5,806 nt of DNA from an uncultured Intestinimonas sp. (GTDB taxonomy: Bacteria > Bacillota_A > Clostridia > Oscillospirales > Oscillospiraceae): assembly GCA_958435885.1 (NCBI GenBank), contig CAUBHZ010000135.1, positions 1 through 5,806 on the forward strand. The letters run 5' to 3'. Position numbers and translations under genes: made by a program. This document shows, one piece after another, positions 1 to 5,374 of this stretch; position 1 is the first letter of the stretch, and every line of letters starts with the position of its first letter. The notes beneath the pieces were generated by a model, which saw nothing but the letters and a program-made list of their open reading frames with translations, was not told where the DNA came from and searched no databases.

Positions 1-55
1 GCGGGCGGCACAGCTTATCGAGGGTTGAACCTACGTCCGATTACAGCGGGGGAGC
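1..55. repeat. Direct repeat, copy 1 (182-bp period, probably cut by the window start)
   Basis: Bases 1-55 are identical to bases 183-237, an exact 55-bp direct repeat with a period of 182 bp. The copy opens with GCGGGC, which in copy 2 is the right arm of a hairpin (166-188). The window therefore probably begins inside a repeat unit that continues to the left. The unit has no open frame with a credible ribosome binding site and no resemblance to an insertion sequence end or a CRISPR repeat. I do not recognise the family; it looks like a structured intergenic repeat, and multi-copy status in the genome is inference. Confidence 0.85.
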
Positions 56-188
56 GCGAGGGGGCGGCAGCCCGCCTCGCGTGGGATCGAATGCCCCGCC
101 CTTGAGGGCGGCGAGCGCAGCGAGGACTTTTCCGGCCCAGCCGGAAAAGTACCGGCATTCTAGGTGCCCGCCGGTTCCGCCGGCGGGC
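56..188. other. Cluster of four hairpins between the repeat copies
   Basis: Four inverted repeats follow one another. The first is 56-65 with 70-80, a 10-bp stem with a bulged G74. The second is 96-101 with 106-111, a 6-bp stem with a TTGA loop. The third is 126-136 with 140-150, a perfect 11-bp stem (ACTTTTCCGGC) with a CCA loop. The fourth is 166-174 with 180-188, a perfect 9-bp stem (GCCCGCCGG) with a 5-base loop. None is followed by a clear T-run on either strand, so none is a textbook intrinsic terminator. They lie downstream of the minus-strand threonine ammonia-lyase gene and could block 3' exonucleases or end transcription in a non-canonical way. That role is inference. Confidence 0.75.
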
Positions 189-252
189 GGCACAGCTTAT
201 CGAGGGTTGAACCTACGTCCGATTACAGCGGGGGAGCACGTGGCAGGCGGCA
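183..252. repeat. Direct repeat, copy 2, with a degenerate right end
   Basis: Bases 183-237 match bases 1-55 exactly. Past 237 the similarity to bases 56-69 continues in decayed form: ACGTGG against GCGAGG, then GGCGGCA in both with a one-base shift. It fades out just before the stop codon of the threonine ammonia-lyase gene at 259-261. This suggests an array whose last unit has eroded, or been truncated, next to the gene. Whether the copies arose by local tandem duplication or by two insertions cannot be told from the window. Confidence 0.8.
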
Positions 253-258
253 CGGTGT

Positions 259-1473
259 TTACACGCTGGTGGTCATGACCTCTTTGGCGTCATACCCCGC
301 CTGACGGAGGGCGCTCATGATCTCCTCCTTGTGGACGAGCCCGAAGGCCTCCAGAGTGACCCGCAGCTCCACGCCGCTCTGGCGGTTGATGTTCACAAAC
401 TGGTTGTGGTCCAGCCGGATGATGTTGCCGTTGAGCTCGGCCACCAGCTCGGCCACCCGGACCAGCTCGCCGGGCCGGTCGGGGAGCTGCACCGAGAAGG
501 TGAACACCCGCCCCCGGCTCACCAGGCCGTGCTGGACCAGAGAGGAGACGGTGATGACGTCCATGTTGCCGCCGGAGAGGACGCTCACCACGTTCTTGCC
601 CTTGCAGTCCAGGTGATTGAGGGCGGCGATGGACAGAAGTCCGGCGTTCTCCACGATCATCTTGTGCTTTTCCATCATGTCCAGAAAGGCATCCACCAAC
701 TCGTCGTCGTCGATGGTAATGATGCCGTCCAGATTCTGCTGGATGTAGGGGAAGATCTTGTCCCCCGGGGTCTTGACCGCTACGCCGTCGGCAATGGTCT
801 CCACCTTGTCCAGGGTGACCACGTGGCCGGCCTCCAGGCTGGCCTTCATGGAGGCGGCGCCGGTGGGCTCCACGCCGATGACCTTCACGTTGGGGTTGAG
901 GAGCTTGGCCAGGGTGGCCACGCCGGAGGCCAGGCCGCCGCCGCCTACGGGCACCAGGATGATGTCCACGTCGGGCAGGTCGGAGAAGATCTCATAGGCG
1001 ATGGTGCCCTGTCCGGTGGCCAGGACGGGATCGTTGAAGGGGTGGATGTAGGTGTACCCCTCCGACTCGGAGAGCCGGCCGGCCAGCTCGGCGGCGTCGT
1101 CGAAGACAGCGCCGTGGAGGATGACCTGGGCGCCGTAGTCCTTGGTGTTGTTCACCTTCACCAGGGGGGTGGTGGTGGGCATGACCACGGTGGCCTTCAC
1201 CCCGGCGGCCTGGGCGGCATAGGCCACGCCCTGGGCGTGGTTGCCGGCGGAGGCGGTGATGAGCCCCCGCTCCTTCTCCTCCTGAGAGAGGGTGCTGATC
1301 TTGTAATAGGCGCCCCGGATCTTATAGGCACCGGTCACCTGCATGTTCTCCGGTTTAATGTAGACCTGGTTCCCCGTGGCCTTGGAAAGGGCGGTGGAAT
1401 GGACCAGATGGGTGTCGGCCAGCACCCCGGCGAGCACGCTCCGTGCGGCCTTGAAATCCTCTAATGTCATCAT
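259..1473 (-). CDS. ilvA: Threonine ammonia-lyase (threonine dehydratase) with C-terminal ACT domain
   Basis: This 404-residue cytoplasmic PLP enzyme deaminates L-threonine to 2-oxobutanoate and ammonia, feeding isoleucine synthesis or threonine catabolism. The PLP lysine is K51 in TGAYKIRGA. SAGNHAQG (75-82) is the substrate loop, GGGG (177-180) is the phosphate-binding loop, and SGGN (300-303) sits near the pyridine ring. From about residue 322 an ACT regulatory domain begins (LPDRPGEL at 330-337) and runs to the end. Length and architecture fit the medium-length, single-ACT form, sometimes also named tdcB; gene symbols vary. The first of two adjacent ATG codons is preferred because AGAGGAAG (1483-1490 on the plus strand) lies 9 bases upstream. 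The gene is transcribed alone and divergently from xpaC. The ACT domain suggests allosteric control by an amino acid, but the effector cannot be read from the sequence. No canonical terminator follows the stop. Confidence 0.96.
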   Translation of the reverse strand: MMTLEDFKAARSVLAGVLADTHLVHSTALSKATGNQVYIKPENMQVTGAYKIRGAYYKISTLSQEEKERGLITASAGNHAQGVAYAAQAAGVKATVVMPTTTPLVKVNNTKDYGAQVILHGAVFDDAAELAGRLSESEGYTYIHPFNDPVLATGQGTIAYEIFSDLPDVDIILVPVGGGGLASGVATLAKLLNPNVKVIGVEPTGAASMKASLEAGHVVTLDKVETIADGVAVKTPGDKIFPYIQQNLDGIITIDDDELVDAFLDMMEKHKMIVENAGLLSIAALNHLDCKGKNVVSVLSGGNMDVITVSSLVQHGLVSRGRVFTFSVQLPDRPGELVRVAELVAELNGNIIRLDHNQFVNINRQSGVELRVTLEAFGLVHKEEIMSALRQAGYDAKEVMTTSV

Positions 1474-1512
1474 GGCGCTTCACTTCCTCTTGTTTTACGA
1501 CTGTATTCTTTT

Positions 1513-1541
1513 ATCATAATGAGTTTTGCTCTCCCTGTCAA
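1513..1541 (-). promoter_or_regulatory. Sigma-A promoter of the threonine ammonia-lyase gene
   Basis: On the minus strand a perfect -35 box TTGACA (1541-1536) is followed by a 17-bp spacer and TATGAT (1518-1513), one mismatch from the consensus -10. Transcription should start near 1506, leaving a leader of about 30 bases. That is too short for a riboswitch or an attenuator, so control is more likely at initiation. The -35 box is one arm of the palindrome at 1536-1557. Confidence 0.85.
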
Positions 1542-1557
1542 TGCCCGGCCATTGACA
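1536..1557. promoter_or_regulatory. Palindrome spanning both divergent -35 boxes, candidate operator
   Basis: Arms TGTCAATG (1536-1543) and CATTGACA (1550-1557) are perfect inverted complements. The six bases between them hold a central CCGG, so the 22-bp element departs from full symmetry by one base pair. Six bases of each arm are -35 hexamers, which partly explains the symmetry. The further matched TG/CA pair on each side and the symmetric centre go beyond that. A dimeric regulator bound here would cover both -35 elements at once. No regulator is encoded next to it in the window, and binding is inference. Confidence 0.5.
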
Positions 1558-1580
1558 CCCACCCGGCGTGAGGGTACAAT
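1552..1580 (+). promoter_or_regulatory. Sigma-A promoter of the xpaC-telA-TPM operon
   Basis: TTGACA (1552-1557) is followed by a 17-bp spacer and TACAAT (1575-1580), one mismatch from TATAAT. The start point is expected around 1587, about 25 bases before the xpaC ATG. The promoter lies inside an upstream in-frame extension of xpaC, which supports the downstream start codon. Its -35 box is only 10 bp from the -35 box of the divergent promoter. Confidence 0.87.
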
Positions 1581-1599
1581 AGCCATGTATCCCCTGTTT

Positions 1600-1606
1600 A
1601 AGGAGG
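1600..1606 (+). promoter_or_regulatory. Ribosome binding site that fixes the xpaC start
   Basis: AAGGAGG, an essentially perfect Shine-Dalgarno sequence, ends 5 bases before the ATG at 1612. The in-frame ATG codons at 1519 and 1585 lack such a site. The first of these also lies upstream of the promoter, so 1612 is the start. Confidence 0.88.
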
Positions 1607-1611
1607 CTGTT

Positions 1612-2292
1612 ATGGCGAAAGTAGTGAAACGATCCGTACTCCCCATCTACGCGGTGGCTGTGGTGTGGCTGATCTTCGGCCTGTTCCTGCCCTTCTACCG
1701 GCCCCTCCACTATGTGGCCGCCATTCTGGTCTCCCTGGTGGTCTTTCTCATCGCCAAGGCCCTGTGCCCCGACCGGACCTTCGAAACGCCGGAGCCGGAA
1801 AAGAAGGCCAAGGCGGAGCCCGCCCAGGAGAAGCCCGCTTCCACCGGCGATCCGGAGCTGGACGCCCTCATCCGGGAACGGGACCGGGCGGTGTCCGAGA
1901 TGCGCCGGCTCAACGACGCCATCGCCGACCCCACCATCTCCGCCCAGATCGACCATCTGGAGTCCACCACCAAAAAGATCATCTCCCATGTGGTGGAGCA
2001 TCCCAAGAAGCTCCCCCAGATCCGGAAATTCCTCAACTACTACCTCCCCACCACCCTCAAGCTCCTCAACGCCTACGACCGCATGGGAGCCGCCGGGGTG
2101 TCCGGGGAAAACATCGACGGCACCATGGGCAAAATAGAGGCCATGATGGGCACCGTGGTCCGGGCCTTCGACCGGCAGCTGGACGCCCTCTTCGGCGACG
2201 AGGCCCTGGATATCTCCACCGACATCACCGTGCTGGAAAACCTGCTTGCCCAGGAGGGGCTGGCCGGCGAACAGCTGGGCGGCCAGGGCTGA
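1612..2292 (+). CDS. xpaC: XpaC family membrane protein (5-bromo-4-chloroindolyl phosphate hydrolysis protein)
   Basis: This 226-residue protein has two N-terminal membrane segments (about 9-27 and 32-51) forming a hairpin, then a charged Pro/Glu/Lys linker (about 54-80) and a helical soluble domain. The family signature is the stretch around residues 121-156, with KKI, HPKKLP and FLNYYLP (140-146) followed by TLKLLNAY. The family is named for a Bacillus gene linked to hydrolysis of the dye substrate X-phosphate. No classical phosphatase motif is visible, so enzymatic activity should not be assumed. The lysine at residues 3 and 6 and the basic linker suggest both ends are cytoplasmic. It is the first gene of the operon, 58 bases ahead of telA; the same pair is adjacent in Bacillus subtilis (xpaC-yaaN). 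The start rests on the AAGGAGG site and the promoter inside the upstream extension. Family assignment is strong; function is poorly known. Confidence 0.88.
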   Translation: MAKVVKRSVLPIYAVAVVWLIFGLFLPFYRPLHYVAAILVSLVVFLIAKALCPDRTFETPEPEKKAKAEPAQEKPASTGDPELDALIRERDRAVSEMRRLNDAIADPTISAQIDHLESTTKKIISHVVEHPKKLPQIRKFLNYYLPTTLKLLNAYDRMGAAGVSGENIDGTMGKIEAMMGTVVRAFDRQLDALFGDEALDISTDITVLENLLAQEGLAGEQLGGQG

Positions 2293-2350
2293 GGCTCTCA
2301 TCCCCGCCCGCCCAAGACAGAACACATTACGAAAGCGAGGGAATCACGCC

Positions 2351-3547
2351 ATGTCCGACAACAACGACTTCACCCCCGAGCTCACCCTGAACCCCGACCT
2401 GTCCGCCGGTACCGCTGCCGCCCAGGCTCCCCAGGCACCGGAGCTCACCCTCACCCCCGACCAGAGCGCCGAGGACGCCGCCGCGGCCCAGAAGGCCCGG
2501 GACGAGCATGCCGTACAGCTGGACGAGAGCCAGCTCACCGAGGCCGAGCGGAAGATGGTGGACGACTTTGCCCAGAAAATCGACATCACCGACTCCAACG
2601 TGGTCCTTCAGTACGGCGCCGCCGCCCAGAAGAACATCGCCTCCTTCTCCGAGAACACCCTCAACTCCGTCCGCACCAAGGACCTGGGGGAGATCGGCCA
2701 GTCCCTGGCCGGCCTGGTGGGGGAGCTCCAGCACTTCGGCCAGGAGGAGAAGAGCGGCATCTTTGGCTTCTTCCAGAAGAAGAAAAACGACCTGGAGGCC
2801 ATGAAGGCCCAGTACGCCAAGGCCGAGACCAACGTGAACAAGATCGTGGAGGTGCTGGAGGGCCACCAGGTGACCCTGATGAAGGACATCGCCATGCTGG
2901 ACCAGATGTACGACCTCAACACCAAATACTATAAAGAGCTCACCATGTATATCCTGGCGGGCAAGAAGCGGCTCAAGCAGGTCAGGGAGAACGACCTGGA
3001 GGCCCTGCGGAAGAAGGCTGCGGAGACCGGCGCCCAGGAGGACGCCCAGGCCTACAACGACCTGGCCAACATGTGCTCCCGGTTCGAGAAGAAGATCCAC
3101 GACCTGGAGCTCACCCGGATGATCTCCATCCAGATGGGTCCCCAGACCCGGCTCATCCAGAACAACGACGCCCTTATGCTGGAGAAGATCCAGTCCTCCC
3201 TGGTGAACACCATCCCCCTGTGGAAGAGCCAGATGGTCCTCTCCCTGGGCCTGGAGCACTCCCGGCAGGCCACCGCGGCCCAGAACGCCGTCACCAACAT
3301 GACCAACCAGCTCCTCCAGAAGAATGCCGACATGCTGAAGATGGGCACCATCGAGACGGCCAAGGAGGCCGAGCGGAGCGTGGTGGACATCCAGACCCTC
3401 CAGCACACCAACCAGCAGCTCATCTCCACCCTGGATGAGGTCATGAAGATCCAGCAGGACGGCGCTCAGAAGCGCAAGGAGGCCGAGCTGGAGCTGGGAC
3501 GCATCGAGGGCGAGCTCAAGCAGAAGCTGCTGGAGCTGCGGGGCTGA
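2351..3547 (+). CDS. telA: TelA/KlaA family toxic anion resistance protein
   Basis: This 398-residue soluble protein has no membrane segment or signal peptide. After a low-complexity Ala/Pro/Gln-rich N-terminus (about 1-55) comes the typical TelA core. It includes FSENTLNSVRTKDLGEIGQ (99-117), GIFGFFQKKK (136-145), long heptad-rich helices, and near the C-terminus the SRQATAAQNAVTNMTN and NADMLKMG segments. Family members are tied to tellurite resistance, and in Listeria to tolerance of cell-wall-active antimicrobials; the mechanism is unresolved. The N-terminus repeats PELTLxPDxSA at residues 9-19 and 30-40. The ATG at 2351 is preferred over the in-frame ATG at 2246, which lies inside xpaC; a modest GAGG (2337-2340) precedes it by 10 bases, and the length then fits the family. 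The stop codon overlaps the ribosome binding site of the next gene, indicating a translationally close operon. Confidence 0.93.
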   Translation: MSDNNDFTPELTLNPDLSAGTAAAQAPQAPELTLTPDQSAEDAAAAQKARDEHAVQLDESQLTEAERKMVDDFAQKIDITDSNVVLQYGAAAQKNIASFSENTLNSVRTKDLGEIGQSLAGLVGELQHFGQEEKSGIFGFFQKKKNDLEAMKAQYAKAETNVNKIVEVLEGHQVTLMKDIAMLDQMYDLNTKYYKELTMYILAGKKRLKQVRENDLEALRKKAAETGAQEDAQAYNDLANMCSRFEKKIHDLELTRMISIQMGPQTRLIQNNDALMLEKIQSSLVNTIPLWKSQMVLSLGLEHSRQATAAQNAVTNMTNQLLQKNADMLKMGTIETAKEAERSVVDIQTLQHTNQQLISTLDEVMKIQQDGAQKRKEAELELGRIEGELKQKLLELRG

Positions 3548-3559
3548 GGAGTTTAGACC

Positions 3560-4579
3560 ATGGAAATGCTGAAAAAACGCTGGGTGGCGGTGGTCATTCT
3601 GCTGCTGGTCATCGCCCTCTCCATCTGCATCGGACTCATGCGGGCACCCACGGGCAGCGACCAGCCTGTCGTGGACCAGGCCCAGAGCCTGGACACCGGA
3701 CTGGACATCGCGCCCTACCGGACCTGGCTGTGGGATGAGGCCGGCGTCCTCTCCTCCGATACAGAGGACACCATCTGCCTCTATAATGCCAACTGGGACG
3801 CCCGGTACCGCAGCCTGGTGGCGGTGGCGGCGGTGCTGGACACCGACGGCCAGACCATCGGCGACTACGCCTACTCCCTGGCCAACGAGATCGGCCTCTC
3901 CTCCATGGACGCCCTGCTGGTGGTGGACGCAGGCACCGCGGACGCCTATCTGGCCCTGGGAGACGACTTCCTCCCCGGTCTCACCTCCGCGGACGTCACC
4001 ACCCTGCTGGACCAGAACCTGCGCTCCCCTCTCCAGACGGGGAACTGCGATGAGGGCGTCCTGGCCCTCTTTTCCGCCCTGGACCAGATCTATGTGAACA
4101 CCTACGGCGCCTCCGGCAGCGGGGATTACAACTACTATTATAGCAACTCTCTCGACACCGTCATGACGGTGGTCACCGTGGTCATCTTCCTGGCGGTCCT
4201 GCTGGCGGTCCTCACCGCCATCGACACCGCCCGGTATAACGCCTACCGTCAGGCCTACTACGGCGTGGCCACGCCCCCCTTCGTCTTCCGGCCCATCCTC
4301 TTCTGGCACGGGCCGGGCTACGGCTGGTACCGCCGACGCTGGCACCAGCCCCCTCCCCCGCCGCCCAGAGGGCCTCGGGGACCCACGCCCCCCAGAGGGG
4401 GCGGCTTCGGGGGCGGCTTCAGCAGCCACCGGGGCGGCGGCTTCAGCAGCAGTCGCGGCGGCGGTTTCGGCGGCTCCTTCGGCGGCAGCCGGGGCGGTGG
4501 CTTCGGCGGCGGCTTTGGAGGCTCCCGCGGCGGCGGCTTCGGCGGTGGCCGGGGCGGCGGTTTCGGCGGCCGCAGATAA
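3560..4579 (+). CDS. TPM-domain membrane protein with Arg/Gly-rich C-terminal tail
   Basis: This is a 339-residue protein. A basic N-terminus (KKRW) precedes a membrane segment (about 8-27). A TPM domain follows at about 52-180, marked by WDEAGVLSSDTED (58-70), an ADAYLALGDDF region and GNCDEGV (161-167). A second membrane segment spans about 200-220. The tail (about 264-339) starts with six prolines and contains six RGGGF motifs at 279, 291, 299, 311, 323 and 331. By the positive-inside rule the TPM domain should face outward and the tail inward. TPM domains occur in photosystem II repair proteins (TLP18.3/Psb32) and in uncharacterised bacterial membrane proteins, some with phosphatase activity; activity here is unknown. 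The ribosome binding site GAGGAG (3546-3551) overlaps the telA stop, 8 bases before the ATG. It is the last gene of the operon. Confidence 0.85.
   Translation: MEMLKKRWVAVVILLLVIALSICIGLMRAPTGSDQPVVDQAQSLDTGLDIAPYRTWLWDEAGVLSSDTEDTICLYNANWDARYRSLVAVAAVLDTDGQTIGDYAYSLANEIGLSSMDALLVVDAGTADAYLALGDDFLPGLTSADVTTLLDQNLRSPLQTGNCDEGVLALFSALDQIYVNTYGASGSGDYNYYYSNSLDTVMTVVTVVIFLAVLLAVLTAIDTARYNAYRQAYYGVATPPFVFRPILFWHGPGYGWYRRRWHQPPPPPPRGPRGPTPPRGGGFGGGFSSHRGGGFSSSRGGGFGGSFGGSRGGGFGGGFGGSRGGGFGGGRGGGFGGRR
4394..4576 (+). repeat. GC-rich low-complexity repeat encoding RGGGF motifs
   Basis: This stretch is an imperfect tandem of units such as CGGGGCGGCGGCTTC and GGCGGC. It encodes the Arg/Gly/Phe tail of the TPM protein. 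The RGGGF units are 8 or 12 residues apart after the first, so spacing is a multiple of four residues in every case. Codons vary between units (CGG, CGC and AGA for Arg; TTC and TTT for Phe), which points to a protein repeat kept by selection, not a very recent expansion. Tandem repeats of this kind can change length by replication slippage. Confidence 0.8.
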
Positions 4580-4587
4580 CAGACAGG

Positions 4588-4623
4588 ACACCCGGAGGGG
4601 AGCACACCCTCCGGGTGTTTTTT
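4588..4623 (+). terminator. Intrinsic terminator of the xpaC-telA-TPM operon
   Basis: A perfect 12-bp stem, ACACCCGGAGGG (4588-4599) with its complement (4607-4618), closes a 7-base loop and runs into six T residues (4618-4623). It begins 8 bases after the TPM gene stop. No matching A-run lies upstream, so it should act on the plus strand only. It separates this operon from the two-component genes. Confidence 0.94.
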
Positions 4624-4633
4624 CAGACACAAC

Positions 4634-4660
4634 TTGAACACATCTATGGGATAGGATAAA
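4634..4660 (+). promoter_or_regulatory. Possible promoter of the two-component operon
   Basis: The stretch between the terminator and the response regulator is AT-richer than its surroundings. It offers TTGAAC (4634-4639) as a -35 candidate and GATAAA (4655-4660) as a weak -10 candidate, with a short 15-bp spacer. The alternative TAGGAT (4652-4657) is too close to this -35. A promoter is expected here because a strong terminator lies just upstream, but the exact boxes are uncertain. Confidence 0.3.
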
Positions 4661-4681
4661 GACAGAGAGGGGGAGACGGCC

Positions 4682-5350
4682 GTGCCGGACACCATCCTGA
4701 TCGTGGAGGACGAGCCCCGGATGGGTGCCATCCTTCAGGACTATTTCACCGCCCACGGAGTGGACAGCGACCTGGCCTCGGACGGCGACGCCGCCCTGGA
4801 GCACTTCGCCCGGCGGGACTACGACGCGGTGCTGCTGGATGTGATGATGCCGGGACTGGACGGCTACGGCGTCTGCCGGGCCATCCGCCAGGAGAGCGAT
4901 CTGCCCATCCTCTTCCTCACCGCCCTGGGCGGAGAGGAGCAGGCCCTCCACGGCTACGCCCTGGGGGCGGACGATTATATCACGAAACCCTTCTCCCTGG
5001 CCCTCCTCTACGCCAAGACCACCGCCCTCATCCGCCGGAGCCGGGGCACCGAGGACGGCGCCCTGGTCTGCGGGGAAATTCGCCTACAACCGGGGCCCAT
5101 GCTGTGTACAGTAAGTAATACGCCAGTCAAATTATCCCCTCGGGAGTACAATTTACTTCTCTGTCTCCTCCGGAACCGGGGCAGGGTCCTCTCCCGGGAG
5201 CAGCTCCTCACCCGGGTGTGGGGCTGGGACTTCGAGGGGGAGGACCGGGCGGTGGACGTGCAGATCAAGAACCTCCGGGCCGCCCTGGGGAGTGCCGGGA
5301 AACAGATCAAGACCGTGTTCAAGGCGGGCTACAAGCTGGAGTCGGAGTAA
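4682..5350 (+). CDS. OmpR/PhoB-type response regulator transcription factor
   Basis: This 222-residue DNA-binding response regulator has an N-terminal receiver domain (about 3-115). The acidic pocket is E9-D10, the phosphoacceptor is D53 in LLDVMMPGLDG, the switch threonine is T80, and the conserved lysine is K102 in TKPF. All key residues are present, so phosphorylation control should be intact. The C-terminal winged-helix domain (about 128-220) shows LSPREYNLLLCLL, LSREQLL, the recognition-helix region RAVDVQIKNLRAAL, and the wing FKAGYKLE. The start is a GTG preceded by the purine tract AGAGAGGGGGAG (4664-4675); starting later would remove the first beta strand. It lies 24 bases before the sensor kinase gene, so the pair is a two-component operon. 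Target genes cannot be inferred. A short AT-rich patch (about 5098-5160) covers the linker and the start of the effector domain. Confidence 0.95.
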   Translation: MPDTILIVEDEPRMGAILQDYFTAHGVDSDLASDGDAALEHFARRDYDAVLLDVMMPGLDGYGVCRAIRQESDLPILFLTALGGEEQALHGYALGADDYITKPFSLALLYAKTTALIRRSRGTEDGALVCGEIRLQPGPMLCTVSNTPVKLSPREYNLLLCLLRNRGRVLSREQLLTRVWGWDFEGEDRAVDVQIKNLRAALGSAGKQIKTVFKAGYKLESE

Positions 5351-5374
5351 CGGCCCGCCGGAAGGGAGCCTCCT

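Noticed and set aside
183..237. A possible tRNA T-arm on the minus strand (GTAGGTTCAACCC)
   Set aside because: The flanking bases do not form the 5-bp T-stem, and no anticodon or acceptor arm can be folded around it. The likeness comes from a short AGGTT/AACCT inverted repeat.
1..237. CRISPR array
   Set aside because: Only two repeat copies are seen, with a unit far longer than a CRISPR repeat and an interval of about 127 bp full of hairpins. No cas gene is present.
81..278. A small 65-codon open frame within the repeat region
   Set aside because: It starts in a hairpin cluster at a GTG with no ribosome binding site, crosses the repeat copies and ends inside the 3' end of the neighbouring gene. 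Nothing suggests a protein.
331..1464. A 377-codon open frame on the plus strand opposite the threonine ammonia-lyase gene
   Set aside because: The minus-strand gene has full catalytic motifs, a promoter and a ribosome binding site. The opposite frame is Gly/His/Val/Asp-rich with no recognisable domain.
1572..1593. Inverted repeat GGGTAC / GTATCCC around the xpaC -10 box and start point
   Set aside because: The arms pair only with a bulged base and are short, so it is not convincing as an operator or RNA hairpin.
1519..1611. Upstream in-frame extension of xpaC starting at 1519 or 1585
   Set aside because: The region contains the divergent promoters, and the perfect AAGGAGG lies just before 1612, so these bases are upstream regulatory DNA or leader.
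2327..4951. An 874-codon open frame on the minus strand spanning telA, the TPM gene, the terminator and the start of the response regulator
   Set aside because: It is antisense to three genes with clear family signatures, has a skewed Gly/Val/His/Leu composition typical of reverse frames in GC-rich DNA, and reads straight through an intrinsic terminator. It is a shadow frame.
5364..5374. GGGAG followed by CCTCCT just before the sensor kinase ATG, a possible hairpin hiding the ribosome binding site
   Set aside because: The complementary blocks are directly adjacent, leaving no loop to fold.
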